Shown here piece by piece: positions 23,021-31,792 of a stretch of DNA of 64,000 bases. The stretch lies in assembly GCF_900167915.1 (NCBI RefSeq), contig NZ_FUYM01000001.1, positions 310,001 to 374,000 on the forward strand, written 5' to 3'. The notes under the pieces are model-generated. The model ran no database searches. It was not told the DNA's origin and saw only the letters and a list, made by a program, of their open reading frames with translations. The DNA is from Rhizorhabdus histidinilytica (GTDB taxonomy: Bacteria > Pseudomonadota > Alphaproteobacteria > Sphingomonadales > Sphingomonadaceae). The position numbers and the translations under genes were made by a program. Positions within the stretch are counted from its first letter, which is position 1; each line of letters begins with the position of its first letter.

Positions 23021-24049
23021 GTGCGGATCGCGATCGCTACCGACGCCTGGGCGCCGCAGGTCAATGGCGTCGTCCGCACCCTCCAGGCGGTGACCGCCGA
23101 ACTCGGCGCGATGGGGCACGACGTCTGCGTGATCGCGCCCGACCAGTTCCTGACCGTCCCCTGTCCCAGCTATCCCGAGATACGGCTGGCGCTGACCACC
23201 CAGGCCGGGGTCGGCCGCCGCATCGCGGAGTTCGGCGCGGAGGCGATCCATATCGCCATCGAAGGGCCGATCGGCCTTGCCGCGCGGCGCCACTGCCTCG
23301 GCCGGCGGCTGGCCTTCACGACCGCCTATCACACCCAGTTCCCCGACTATGTCGCCGAGCGCACCGGCATGCCGGCCGAGTGGTTCTGGCACTATATCCG
23401 CTGGTTCCACGCGCCGTCGGCGGCGGTGCTGGCGTCGACGCCCTCGGTCGAGGCGATCCTCGAACGGCGCGGCGTCGGCCCGGTGCAGCGCTGGGGCAGG
23501 GGAGTCGACCTGGCGCTGTTCCGCCCCGATCGCGCGGCGCATCCCGCCTTCGCGGCGCTGCCGCGCCCGATCCAGCTCTATGTCGGCCGGGTCGCGGTGG
23601 AGAAGAATATCGAGGCGTTCCTCGCCTGCGACACGCCCGGCACCAAGGTGGTCGTCGGCGACGGCCCGGCCCGCGCCGCGCTGTCGCGTGACTATCCCGA
23701 GGTCCGCTTCCTGGGCGCGCTGCACGGCGAGGAACTGGCCTCCGCCTATGCCGGCGCCGACGTGTTCGTCTTCCCGAGCCGCACCGACACCTTCGGGCTG
23801 GTGATGATCGAGGCGCTCGCCTGCGGTGCGCCGGTCGCCGCCTATCCGGTGACAGGGCCGGTCGACATCCTCGACCCGTCGAGCGCGGCGATGGACGACG
23901 ACCTGGCGACCGCGATCGGCCGGGCGCTCGCCTGCGATCGCGGCGCGGCCGCCGCCTATGGCGCGACCTTCGGCTGGCGCAGGAGCGCCGAACAGTTCCT
24001 CGGCGCGCTCGTTCCCCAGGGCGAGGGCCGGCGGCAGCTGGCGGCCTGA
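23021..24049 (+). CDS. agt: GT4-family glycosyltransferase, probable Agt-type diacylglycerol glycosyltransferase
   Basis: A 342-residue GT-B glycosyltransferase. The N-terminus RIAIATDAWAPQVNGVVRTL is the GT4 acceptor-side signature. The C-terminal domain has LYVGRVAVEKNIEAFL and the donor-site motif PSRTDTFGLVMIEALACGAPVAAYPVTGP. In alphaproteobacteria, GT4 enzymes next to PlcP make glycosyl-diacylglycerols that replace phospholipids at low phosphate. It starts one base after the plcP stop, at GTG 23021, so the two are expressed together. The sugar and lipid products are inferred. Alternatives are other GT4 lipid or mannose transferases. Confidence 0.72.
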   Translation: MRIAIATDAWAPQVNGVVRTLQAVTAELGAMGHDVCVIAPDQFLTVPCPSYPEIRLALTTQAGVGRRIAEFGAEAIHIAIEGPIGLAARRHCLGRRLAFTTAYHTQFPDYVAERTGMPAEWFWHYIRWFHAPSAAVLASTPSVEAILERRGVGPVQRWGRGVDLALFRPDRAAHPAFAALPRPIQLYVGRVAVEKNIEAFLACDTPGTKVVVGDGPARAALSRDYPEVRFLGALHGEELASAYAGADVFVFPSRTDTFGLVMIEALACGAPVAAYPVTGPVDILDPSSAAMDDDLATAIGRALACDRGAAAAYGATFGWRRSAEQFLGALVPQGEGRRQLAA

Positions 24050-24056
24050 TGCGCCG

Positions 24057-24078
24057 CCCTCTCCCACGCGGGAGAGGG
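24057..24078 (+). terminator. GC-rich hairpin after agt (weak terminator)
   Basis: CCCTCTCCC and GGGAGAGGG form a 9-base stem around ACGC, just after the agt stop. No T run follows, so it may act as a processing or stability hairpin and not end transcription. Confidence 0.4.
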
Positions 24079-24147
24079 CTCGGAAGCGCCTCCACACGTC
24101 AGTCTTGTGCTGGAGCGCGGGCTTCAGTACATCATCCCCCACGCTTC

Positions 24148-24180
24148 GGCCGCTCCGTGACGGGGCGGCCCTTTTATTTT
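24148..24180 (+). terminator. Rho-independent terminator before trcR
   Basis: GGCCGC and GCGGCC pair around an 11-base loop, and the second arm is followed at once by CTTTTATTTT. It ends where the next gene's Shine-Dalgarno GGAGG begins (24181), so it closes the plcP/agt transcript just before trcR. It could also act as an attenuator for trcR. Confidence 0.7.
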
Positions 24181-24191
24181 GGAGGACCGCT

Positions 24192-24869
24192 ATGGCCCAG
24201 CCGCTCATGCCCCACGCCACCGCCTCGTGGCTGGTCGACAACACCGCGCTCAGCTTCCAGCAGATCGCCGAGTTCTGCGGCCTGCACATCCTCGAGGTCC
24301 AGGCGATCGCCGACGACATGGCAGCGACCAAGCTGACCGGGCGCGATCCGGTCCGCGCGGGCGAGCTGACCATGGCCGAGATCGAGAAGGGCCAGCAGGA
24401 CCCGAATTACCGCCTCGTCATGCAGAAGGGGCCGGACCAGCTCCGCCGCACCAAGGGCCCGCGCTACACCCCCGTGTCGAAGCGCCAGGACAAGCCCGAC
24501 GGCATCGCCTGGATCATCCGCAACCATCCCGAGGTGTCGGACGGCCAGATCTCCAAGCTGATCGGCACGACCCGCACCACCATCGCCGCGATCCGCGACC
24601 GGACCCACTGGAACATCGCCAACATCGTGCCAAAGGACCCGGTGACGCTGGGCCTCTGCTCGCAGCGCGAGCTCGATGCGGTCGTCGCCAAGGCGGCCAA
24701 GGCGGCCGGCCTCGAAGCGCCGACCGATACCCGCCTCGAAGGCGACCGCGAGGCACTGATCGAGCAGCTCCGCGCCGAGCGCGAGGCCGCCGTCCGCAAC
24801 GCCGACGCGGTCCATGCCGAAGAGTCGACCTATGGCGGCGCGACCTTCCACGACCCGTTCAAGAAGTAA
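24192..24869 (+). CDS. trcR: Cell-cycle transcriptional regulator TrcR (DUF1013)
   Basis: A 225-residue DUF1013 protein, found almost only in alphaproteobacteria and linked to cell-cycle transcription. The N-terminal MPHATASWLVDNTALSFQQIAEFCGLHILEVQAIADD looks like a helix-turn-helix. The central HPEVSDGQISKLIGTTRTTIAAIRDRTHWN is a second HTH-like segment. The C-terminus is a charged coiled coil (LIEQLRAEREAAVRNADAVHAEE). ATG 24192 has GGAGG at 24181. It stands before xseB and the isoprenoid genes. The targets are unknown. Confidence 0.88.
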   Translation: MAQPLMPHATASWLVDNTALSFQQIAEFCGLHILEVQAIADDMAATKLTGRDPVRAGELTMAEIEKGQQDPNYRLVMQKGPDQLRRTKGPRYTPVSKRQDKPDGIAWIIRNHPEVSDGQISKLIGTTRTTIAAIRDRTHWNIANIVPKDPVTLGLCSQRELDAVVAKAAKAAGLEAPTDTRLEGDREALIEQLRAEREAAVRNADAVHAEESTYGGATFHDPFKK

Positions 24870-24938
24870 GGACCGGCTTCGGGCCGACAAGGCCAACCAT
24901 CCTTGACCCTGCCGCCGCCCGAGCCCAAAAGCCTTGCC

Positions 24939-25184
24939 ATGACCGACAGCGCCGCCCTTGCCGACCTCTCCTTCGAGGATGCCCTCAAGCAACTCGAAAC
25001 GATCGTTCGCCAGCTCGAATCGGGCGAAGTTCCCCTGGACGAATCGATCTCGCTCTACGCGAAGGGCGATGCGCTGAAACGGCTGTGCGAGGAGCGGCTG
25101 AATGCCGCCAAGGCGCGGATCGAGAAGATCAGCCTGGGTGCCGACGGCGCGCCGCGGGGGACCGAGCCCTTCAACGCGGGCTGA
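24939..25184 (+). CDS. xseB: Exodeoxyribonuclease VII small subunit
   Basis: An 81-residue helical protein and the small subunit of ExoVII, which degrades single-stranded DNA to acid-soluble oligonucleotides with XseA. The family motif LSFEDALKQLETIVRQLESG, then VPLDESISLYAKGDALKRLCEERL, forms the coiled-coil hairpin that binds XseA. ATG 24939 (MTDSAALADL) is the likeliest start; TTG 24903 is an in-frame extension with a poor context. It precedes ispA by 7 bases, the usual xseB-ispA order. The large subunit xseA is not in this window. Confidence 0.93.
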   Translation: MTDSAALADLSFEDALKQLETIVRQLESGEVPLDESISLYAKGDALKRLCEERLNAAKARIEKISLGADGAPRGTEPFNAG

Positions 25185-25191
25185 TCCGACG

Positions 25192-26085
25192 ATGTCGGCT
25201 CTCCTCGCTTCCGAGCTCGCGCGCATCGCGCAGGAGATCGACGCCCGTTTCGATGCGCTGCTGACCCCGCCGGATGACAGCCGCAGGCGCCTCTACGAGG
25301 CGATGCGCCACGCGGCGATCGGCGGCGGCAAGCGGCTGCGGCCGCTGCTGACCAGCGCATCGGCGCGGCTGTTCGCCGTCGATCCCGAATGCGCGATCCG
25401 GGCTGGCCTCGCGATCGAGGCGATCCACGTCTACAGCCTGATCCACGACGACCTGCCGGCGATGGACGACGACGACCTGCGGCGCGGCCGCCCGACCGTC
25501 CACCGCGCCTATGACGAGGCGACCGCGATCCTCGCCGGCGACGGCTTCCAGGCACTAGCCTTCGAGATCGCGGCGTCGGAGGCGACCCATCCCGATCCCT
25601 TCGTCCGCAGCGAACTGGTCGCGGCGCTGGCGGCCGCGGCGGGGCCGGCCGGCATGGTCGGCGGTCAAGCGATGGACATGGCGGCCGAAGCGGGCGGGGA
25701 GCACGACCTCGACACGGTCTCGCGGCTCCAGCAGCTCAAGACCGGCGCGCTGATCGGCTTCTCGATCGAGGCGGGCGCGATCCTCGGCCGGGTGCCGCCC
25801 GAGGGGCGCGTCAAGCTGCGCGCCTATGCCCACGACCTGGGCCTCGCCTTCCAGATCGCCGACGACCTGCTCGATGCCGAGGGCGATCCTGCGGCGATGG
25901 GCAAGGCGGCGGGCAAGGACGATGCCGCCGGCAAGGCGACCTTCGTCGGGCTGCTCGGCGTCGACCGCGCGCGGGCGCAGGCGCGGCTGCTGTCGCAGCA
26001 GGCGATCGATCATCTTGGCAATTTCGGACGCGAGGCCGATCTGCTACGCGACATCGCGGCGTATGTGGTCGATCGCGACCGCTGA
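25192..26085 (+). CDS. ispA: Polyprenyl (farnesyl) diphosphate synthase
   Basis: A 297-residue trans-prenyltransferase that condenses isopentenyl diphosphate with dimethylallyl and geranyl diphosphate to make farnesyl diphosphate, a precursor of ubiquinone tails, undecaprenyl phosphate and carotenoids. Two Asp-rich motifs are visible: IHDDLPAMDDDDLRRGRPT (first) and IADDLLDAEGD (second). GGGKRLRPLL binds the diphosphate, and the KTGALIGF helix contacts the substrate. The bulky residues before the first Asp motif (SLIHDD) suggest a C15 product. Transcribed after xseB, 7 bases apart. Confidence 0.93.
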   Translation: MSALLASELARIAQEIDARFDALLTPPDDSRRRLYEAMRHAAIGGGKRLRPLLTSASARLFAVDPECAIRAGLAIEAIHVYSLIHDDLPAMDDDDLRRGRPTVHRAYDEATAILAGDGFQALAFEIAASEATHPDPFVRSELVAALAAAAGPAGMVGGQAMDMAAEAGGEHDLDTVSRLQQLKTGALIGFSIEAGAILGRVPPEGRVKLRAYAHDLGLAFQIADDLLDAEGDPAAMGKAAGKDDAAGKATFVGLLGVDRARAQARLLSQQAIDHLGNFGREADLLRDIAAYVVDRDR

Positions 26086-26109
26086 ACGCCAGGCAAAGGG
26101 GGAGCATCT

Positions 26110-26607
26110 ATGCGGACCGGCGTCTATCCCGGCACCTTCGATCCGATCACGCTGGGCCATATGGACATCATCCGGCGTGGCGCGAAGCTGGTCGACAAGC
26201 TCGTCATCGGCGTCACCACCAACGCCTCCAAGTCGCCGATGTTCACGGTCGAGGAGCGGCTGGCGATGGTCCGGCGCGAGACCGCCGATCTTCCCGGGGT
26301 CGAGGTCGTCGCCTTCGATTCGCTGCTGATGGACTTCGCCGAGAGCATGGGCGCGGCGATCATCGTGCGCGGCCTGCGCGCCGTTGCCGACTTCGAATAT
26401 GAATATCAGATGGCGGGGATGAACCAGCAGCTCAACAACCGGGTCGAGACCGTATTCCTGATGGCCGACGTGGCGTTGCAGCCGATCGCGTCGCGCCTCG
26501 TCAAGGAAATCGCGCTCTACGGCGGGGCGATCGACCGCTTCGTGCCCAAGCAGGTGGTGCAGGAAGTCGTCGCGCGCGTCGAAAAGATCGGTAAGAAGGG
26601 AAGCTGA
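26110..26607 (+). CDS. coaD: Pantetheine-phosphate adenylyltransferase
   Basis: The 165-residue enzyme adenylylates 4'-phosphopantetheine to dephospho-CoA, the next-to-last step of CoA synthesis. The nucleotidyltransferase signature GTFDPITLGHMDIIRRGA holds the (H/T)xGH motif. MADVALQPIASRLVKEIALYGGAIDRFVP matches the C-terminal loop that contacts ATP. The length is typical. It stands 24 bases after ispA and before the cyclophilin gene. CoaBC, an earlier step of the same pathway, is at the start of this window. Confidence 0.96.
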   Translation: MRTGVYPGTFDPITLGHMDIIRRGAKLVDKLVIGVTTNASKSPMFTVEERLAMVRRETADLPGVEVVAFDSLLMDFAESMGAAIIVRGLRAVADFEYEYQMAGMNQQLNNRVETVFLMADVALQPIASRLVKEIALYGGAIDRFVPKQVVQEVVARVEKIGKKGS

Positions 26608-26695
26608 GGACGGATGCCGGCGGTTCAGCCGCGGGCAATCCGGACATGCCTATTCGAGGCCGCGCCTCCGGAGCGCGGTGTGGAGAAGTGATCTG

Positions 26696-27607
26696 ATGCG
26701 ATCGAAGTTCGTTGTTGCGGCTTTTGCGGGACTGTTCATGGCCGGCGCGGCGCTGGCCCAGCCGGCGCCGGCCCCCGCGCCTGGCGATGCGTCCGTGCAG
26801 GACCCGCAGAACATCCTCAACCTCGACCTGTCGACCGGCGGGCGGGTGAAGATCCTGCTGCGCCCCGACAAGGCGCCCTATTCGGTCGATCGGATCAAGA
26901 CGCTGGTGCGGCGCCATTTCTACGATGGCCTGACCTTCCACCGCGTGATCGACGGATTCATGGCCCAGGGCGGCGATCCCAAGGGAACGGGCGAGGGCGG
27001 TTCCGACCTTCCCGACCTGAAGGCCGAGTTCAACGACATGCCGCACGTCCGTGGCGTGATGTCGATGGCGCGCGCGCAGGATCCCAATTCGGCCAACAGC
27101 CAGTTCTTCATCATGCTGCAGCCGAACCTGACGCTCGACGGCAACTATACGCCGATCGGCCGTGTCTTCTCCGGCATGGAATATGTCGACGCGATCGAGA
27201 AGGGCGAGCCGCCGGCGAACCCGTCGAAGATCGTCCACGCTTCGATCGAGTCCGACGATCAGGGCCAGCCGCCGACCGCTTTCGTCCCGCCAGCCGCGCC
27301 CGAGGCCGCCGCGCCCGCAGCCCAGAGCAAGCAGGATCGCAAGGCGCGCGAGAAGGCTGCGAAGGAAGAGAAGGAGGCTGCAGAGAAGGCGGCCAAGGAA
27401 GCGAAGAAGCTCCGCAAGCAGCAATCCCAGCCCGGCGACCTTGCCAACCCCGCCGACGCGGTCGGCGGCGGCGGCGAGGCGGCGGTTTCGCCCGCCCCGG
27501 CTCCGCAGGGCACCGACGCCGCCGTCGAGGCGGTGGCCGACGCGCAGCCGACCGAGGACGCGGTCCGCACGGTGGCCGGTGAAGAGGCGGCTGCCTCGCC
27601 GCAATAA
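26696..27607 (+). CDS. Exported cyclophilin-type peptidyl-prolyl isomerase with a long charged tail
   Basis: A 303-residue protein. A signal peptide (FVVAAFAGLFMAGAALAQ) and Pro/Ala spacer precede a cyclophilin domain of about 140 residues, with FYDGLTFHRVIDGFMAQGGDPKGTGEGGSD and ARAQDPNSANSQFFIML. These carry the catalytic Arg and the hydrophobic pocket. After about residue 195 comes a Lys/Glu/Ala-rich and Pro-rich tail of about 100 residues with no similarity to the domain. The enzyme speeds cis-trans prolyl rotation in the periplasm. ATG 26696 follows GGAGAAG. The next gene is queA after 9 bases. Confidence 0.92.
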   Translation: MRSKFVVAAFAGLFMAGAALAQPAPAPAPGDASVQDPQNILNLDLSTGGRVKILLRPDKAPYSVDRIKTLVRRHFYDGLTFHRVIDGFMAQGGDPKGTGEGGSDLPDLKAEFNDMPHVRGVMSMARAQDPNSANSQFFIMLQPNLTLDGNYTPIGRVFSGMEYVDAIEKGEPPANPSKIVHASIESDDQGQPPTAFVPPAAPEAAAPAAQSKQDRKAREKAAKEEKEAAEKAAKEAKKLRKQQSQPGDLANPADAVGGGGEAAVSPAPAPQGTDAAVEAVADAQPTEDAVRTVAGEEAAASPQ

Positions 27608-27616
27608 CGCCCAGCG

Positions 27617-28651
27617 ATGCGCGTCGACCTCTTCGACTTCGATCTCCCGCCCGAGAACATCGCCCTGCGCCCCGCCAGCCCGCGCGACAGCGCGCGGATG
27701 CTGCTGGTCGAGGGGAGGGAGGGTGCGCTTGCCGACCGGCAGGTCTCCGACTTGCCGGGGCTGCTGCGTGCCGGCGATTGCCTGGTGTTCAACGACACGC
27801 GGGTGATCCCCGCCCAGCTGGAGGGACGGCGCGGCGAGGCGCGGATCGGCGCGACCCTCCACAAGCGCGAGGGGCTGCGGCAGTGGCGCGCCTTCGTCCG
27901 CAACGCCAAGCGGGTTCGGACCGGCGACCGCATCGATTTCGGCGCTGGCGTCTCGGCGATCGCCGCCGAGCGCGGCGAGGACGGCTCGATCCTGCTCGAT
28001 TTCGAGGGCGACGAGCCGGTCGAGCTGCTGCTCGAACGCGCCGGCACCATGCCGCTGCCGCCCTATATCGCTGGTAAGCGCGCGACCGACGACCGCGACC
28101 GCGATGATTACCAGACCATGTTCGCGCGCGAGAAGGGCGCCGTCGCCGCGCCGACCGCCGCGCTCCACTTCACGCCGCGTCTGGTCGAGGCGCTGGCGGC
28201 GGCCGGGATCGCCAGCGAGACGCTGACCCTCCACGTCGGCGCGGGCACCTTCCTGCCGGTCAAGGCCGATGATACCGACGACCACCGGATGCACGCCGAA
28301 TGGGGCCGCATCGATGCGGCGACCGCAGATCGCCTCAACGCGGTCCGCGCCGCCGGCGGCCGGGTGATCGCGGTCGGCACGACCAGCCTGCGCCTGCTCG
28401 AAAGCGCGACCGGCGAGGATGGGGTGATCCGTCCCTTCGACGGCGACACCGCGATCTTCATCACCCCCGGCTACCGCTTCCGCGCGATCGACGGGCTGAT
28501 GACCAATTTCCATTTGCCCAAGTCGACGCTGTTCATGCTGGTCAGCGCGCTGATGGGCAGAGAGCGCATGCAGGCGGCCTACGCCCATGCGATCGCCGAG
28601 GGCTATCGCTTCTACAGCTATGGGGATTCGAGCCTGCTGCTGCCGGGCTGA
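27617..28651 (+). CDS. queA: S-adenosylmethionine:tRNA ribosyltransferase-isomerase
   Basis: A 344-residue enzyme of queuosine synthesis that transfers and isomerises the ribosyl group of SAM onto 7-aminomethyl-7-deazaguanine in tRNA. QueA patterns are [20 protein letters not shown] at the start, [46 protein letters not shown] and [17 protein letters not shown]. The length is normal. It is probably the last gene of ispA-coaD-cyclophilin-queA, and it is convergent with the next gene with a 9-base gap. tgt, the usual partner, does not follow here. Confidence 0.96.
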   Translation: MRVDLFDFDLPPENIALRPASPRDSARMLLVEGREGALADRQVSDLPGLLRAGDCLVFNDTRVIPAQLEGRRGEARIGATLHKREGLRQWRAFVRNAKRVRTGDRIDFGAGVSAIAAERGEDGSILLDFEGDEPVELLLERAGTMPLPPYIAGKRATDDRDRDDYQTMFAREKGAVAAPTAALHFTPRLVEALAAAGIASETLTLHVGAGTFLPVKADDTDDHRMHAEWGRIDAATADRLNAVRAAGGRVIAVGTTSLRLLESATGEDGVIRPFDGDTAIFITPGYRFRAIDGLMTNFHLPKSTLFMLVSALMGRERMQAAYAHAIAEGYRFYSYGDSSLLLPG

Positions 28652-28660
28652 GGGCGCCCA

Positions 28661-29656
28661 TCAATCGGCGTGATAGGCGGTGTAGGGCACCTGCACATAT
28701 TGCAGTGCCTCGCTCGCCGCGCGGCCGGCCCAGCCCGATGGCCGCTCATGGAAGAACAGCTCGTTGAGGTTCAGGCCGATCCCGATGAAGGGGCGCCGGC
28801 GGCGCGGATCGCCGCGCGCCTCCTCCTTCGCGGTGAAGCCGGTCGCGCGGTAGCCGGCGTGCAGCTCGACGAAGCGGAGCGGGCTGTCCTCCAGCCCCTC
28901 GAATCCGGCCAGCTTGAGCGCGAACAGATAGCGCATCTGCCGGTAATGGCGCGTGCCCGAGGGCGTGTAGATGTCCTTGTTGGGAATCAGCAGCAGCCGG
29001 AAATCGAGCTTGCGGTCGAGCCCCGGCACCGCATTGCGCAGCAGCGAGAAGCCCGCGCCGCTCGCGTTCATCGCGATATCCTGGAAGGAGAAGCCGCTCG
29101 ATTTCTTGTGGGCGTCCCACAGCTCGGCATAGAGCATCACCCCCATCGACAGCGAGGCGGCGGTCAGGCCGGCATTGGTCGCGCCCGTCTTGCGGCGGAT
29201 GCGTGCCTCGATCATGTCGGTGATCCAATAGGTGTTCCAGGCGTGGGTCAGCTTGTCCATGCCCAGGTTGATCGTGTCCTTGCCGAACCAGCCTTCATCC
29301 TGGAAATGGAAGCGGCGGCCGCCTTCGCGGCTGACCTTGGCGATGTTGGTCCCAGTGACCCAGACCAGCGCCGCGCCCAATTCCCACTTGATCGCGCCGA
29401 CTTGCCGGCCGAACGGCAGCCGTTGCCCGCTCGGTTCCTCGGTGACCGGCGCGGCGGGCAACGACGGGCCGTAGCCGGGCTCGGCCGGTGCCGGTTGCTC
29501 GGCGAGGGCGAGCCAGTCCTTGTGCGGATCGGACAGGTCGAAATCGATGGCGGACGCGCTTTCGTCGACGGCGTCGGCCAGCGCCGGGACGGCCGGTGCC
29601 GCGCAAGCGATCACCGCGATGGCGCGGATGAGCGGTTTCGCCAGTCGGTCGGTCAT
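28661..29656 (-). CDS. DUF2279 family exported protein
   Basis: A 331-residue protein of the DUF2279/YfiM-like family. An N-terminal segment (AIAVIACAAPAVPALADA) is a signal peptide. The middle holds GWFGKDTINLGMDKLTHAWNTYWITDMIEARI, typical of this family, and then YAELWDAHKKSSGFSFQDIAMNASGAG with an Asp/Asn-rich motif. The C-terminal half (LDRKLDFRLLLIPNKDIYT...) may form beta strands. The function is unknown; an envelope location is likely. The start is taken at ATG 29656 (MTDRLAK). It is convergent with queA. Confidence 0.75.
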   Translation of the reverse strand: MTDRLAKPLIRAIAVIACAAPAVPALADAVDESASAIDFDLSDPHKDWLALAEQPAPAEPGYGPSLPAAPVTEEPSGQRLPFGRQVGAIKWELGAALVWVTGTNIAKVSREGGRRFHFQDEGWFGKDTINLGMDKLTHAWNTYWITDMIEARIRRKTGATNAGLTAASLSMGVMLYAELWDAHKKSSGFSFQDIAMNASGAGFSLLRNAVPGLDRKLDFRLLLIPNKDIYTPSGTRHYRQMRYLFALKLAGFEGLEDSPLRFVELHAGYRATGFTAKEEARGDPRRRRPFIGIGLNLNELFFHERPSGWAGRAASEALQYVQVPYTAYHAD

Positions 29657-29812
29657 CGTCACCTTTCCCTCCGGCTTGGAAGGACGATTGGCATCTCATT
29701 GATTCGGGCTGTCAATTTTGGGGCATTACCGTTGCGATAGGGCGAGCCTCGGGCCGGTTGGACGGCGGCGAAGGCTTGACGGCGGAGGACGGCGCGGCCG
29801 AATGTCGCGGCT

Positions 29813-31750
29813 ATGTTCAAATCGCTCATCGCCTCCACGGCGCTCGTCGCGCTTGTCGCGCCGCTTTCCGCCCAGATCGTCGAAACCCGCCAGATCGGCT
29901 CCGCCACCCTGCAGAACGTGCCGGAAATCCCGGCCGATGTGCGCGAGGCGGTGCAGCGCTACCAGAACAGCCGCGCAGCCCTGTTCGAGGATTGGCTGCC
30001 CGACGGATCGATGCTGATCGCGACCCGCTTCGGCGCGACGCAGCAGATCCATCATGTCGCCGTCCCCGGCGGCGCCCGCACCCAGATCAGCTTCGGCAGC
30101 GAGCCGATCGCCGAGGCGCACGTCATCCCCGGCAGCGACCGCTTCGTGACGGTCGGCGACAGCGGCGGCGACGAATGGTTCCAGCTCGACCTGCGCGGCC
30201 TCGCCGGCATCGCGACGCGGCTGACCGAGCCCGGGACGCGCAACCAGTCGCCGGTGTTCAGCAAGGACGGATCGCTGCTGGTCTGGGCGCGCGCGACCAA
30301 GGGCAGCGCAGCCTACAGCCTGATCGGCGTCGATCCGAAGGCCGGCGGTGCGCCCAAGCCGCTCTATCGGGCGGACGGCGCGATCGACCCGGCCGACATC
30401 GCGGCGGACAAGAGCCGGCTGATCTTCGTGCGGAGCCTGTCAAACCGCGAGGACCAGCTTTTCGAGCTCGACCTCGCGACCGGAAAGGCGGCACGCATCG
30501 CGCCGAAGACCGCGCCCGCCATCTACCAGAAGCCGCGCTACCTGCCCGGCGGGCGGAGCCTGATCGCCATCTCCGACAGCGGCAGCGACACCCGCCAGCT
30601 CGTCGAGATCGATCTCGCGACCGGCCGGCAGACGGTGCTGACGCCGGGCCTCGGCTGGGACGTCGAGGATTACGACCTTTCCGACGACGGCCGCGTCCTC
30701 GCCTATGCGATCAACGAGGACGGCTTCTCCCGCGTCGTGGTGCAGGACCGGGTGACGCGCTGCGCGCTGCCGCAGCCGGCGCTGCCCAGGGGCGTGCTGA
30801 CCGCGCTGAAGTTCACGCCCGACGGCCGCCGCCTGGCGATCGGCCTGACCTCGGCCATCTCGGCCGGCGACGTGTGGAGCTGGGACGTTGACGGCGCCGC
30901 GCTCACCCGTTGGACGACGTCGGAGCTGGGCGAGCTCGATCCCGCCCGGCTCGCCGAGCCCGAGCTGATCCGCTTCAAATCCTTCGACGGGCTGTCGGTG
31001 CCGGCCTTCGTCTACCGGCCGAAGGGCGTGCCGGCCGACCGGCCGACGCCAGTGATCATCGACATTCATGGCGGGCCGGAAGCGCAGACCCGGCCGATCT
31101 GGAACTATGGCGCGCAATATTTCGCCGACGTGCTGCAGGCGACGGTGATCCTGCCCAACGTCCGCGGCAGCGACGGCTACGGCAAGCGCTACCTGAATCT
31201 CGACAATGCCGAGAAGCGCGAGGATTCGGTGCGCGACATCGGCGCGCTGCTCGACTGGATCGCCCGGCAGCCAGGGCTCGATGCCAGGCGAGTCGCGGTC
31301 TACGGCCAGTCCTATGGCGGCTATATGAGCCTCGCGGTGATGACCCATTATTCGGACCGGCTGGTCGGCGGGGTCGAGCGCTACGGCATCAGCAACTGGA
31401 CGACCTTCCTCGAAAACACCGAAGCCTATCGCCGCGACAACCGTCGCGCCGAATATGGCGACGAGCGCGACCCGAAGATGCGCAAGATCTTCGAGGCGAT
31501 CTCACCGACCAACAATGTCGGCCGGATCACCAGGCCGATGCTGGTGATGCAGGGCGCCAACGATCCCCGCGTGCCGCAGTCGGAGTCCGACCAGGTGGTC
31601 GCCAAGCTGCGCGCCGCCGGCAATGAGGCGTGGTACGTGCTGTTCGCCGACGAAGGCCATGGCTTTCTCAAGAAGCCGAACAACGACCTGCGCCGCGAGG
31701 TGGAGACGGTGTTCCTGCGCCGCCTGTTCGATCCGGCGGCGGCGAAATAA
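29813..31750 (+). CDS. S9 prolyl oligopeptidase-family serine peptidase (exported)
   Basis: A 645-residue peptidase with a signal peptide (MFKSLIASTALVALVAPLSA). Residues about 60-370 form a beta-propeller of repeats such as GSDRFVTVGDSGGDEW and GRSLIAISDSGSDTRQLVEIDL. The C-terminal alpha/beta hydrolase domain carries the nucleophile Ser in VYGQSYGGYMSLAV, the Asp in MQGANDPRVPQSES and the His in ADEGHGFLKK. Members cleave short peptides after Pro or other residues; the specificity here is unknown. It is monocistronic and a strong hairpin follows the stop. Confidence 0.92.
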   Translation: MFKSLIASTALVALVAPLSAQIVETRQIGSATLQNVPEIPADVREAVQRYQNSRAALFEDWLPDGSMLIATRFGATQQIHHVAVPGGARTQISFGSEPIAEAHVIPGSDRFVTVGDSGGDEWFQLDLRGLAGIATRLTEPGTRNQSPVFSKDGSLLVWARATKGSAAYSLIGVDPKAGGAPKPLYRADGAIDPADIAADKSRLIFVRSLSNREDQLFELDLATGKAARIAPKTAPAIYQKPRYLPGGRSLIAISDSGSDTRQLVEIDLATGRQTVLTPGLGWDVEDYDLSDDGRVLAYAINEDGFSRVVVQDRVTRCALPQPALPRGVLTALKFTPDGRRLAIGLTSAISAGDVWSWDVDGAALTRWTTSELGELDPARLAEPELIRFKSFDGLSVPAFVYRPKGVPADRPTPVIIDIHGGPEAQTRPIWNYGAQYFADVLQATVILPNVRGSDGYGKRYLNLDNAEKREDSVRDIGALLDWIARQPGLDARRVAVYGQSYGGYMSLAVMTHYSDRLVGGVERYGISNWTTFLENTEAYRRDNRRAEYGDERDPKMRKIFEAISPTNNVGRITRPMLVMQGANDPRVPQSESDQVVAKLRAAGNEAWYVLFADEGHGFLKKPNNDLRREVETVFLRRLFDPAAAK

Positions 31751-31755
31751 GGGGT

Positions 31756-31785
31756 TTCGGGGCGGATGCTTCGATCCGCCCCGAA
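31756..31785. terminator. Bidirectional hairpin between S9 peptidase and aqpZ
   Basis: TTCGGGGCGGAT and ATCCGCCCCGAA form a perfect 12-base stem around GCTTCG, in the gap between the convergent S9 peptidase and aqpZ genes. There is no T run, but the stem is very stable and can serve both strands. Confidence 0.55.
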
Positions 31786-31792
31786 CCAGGGT

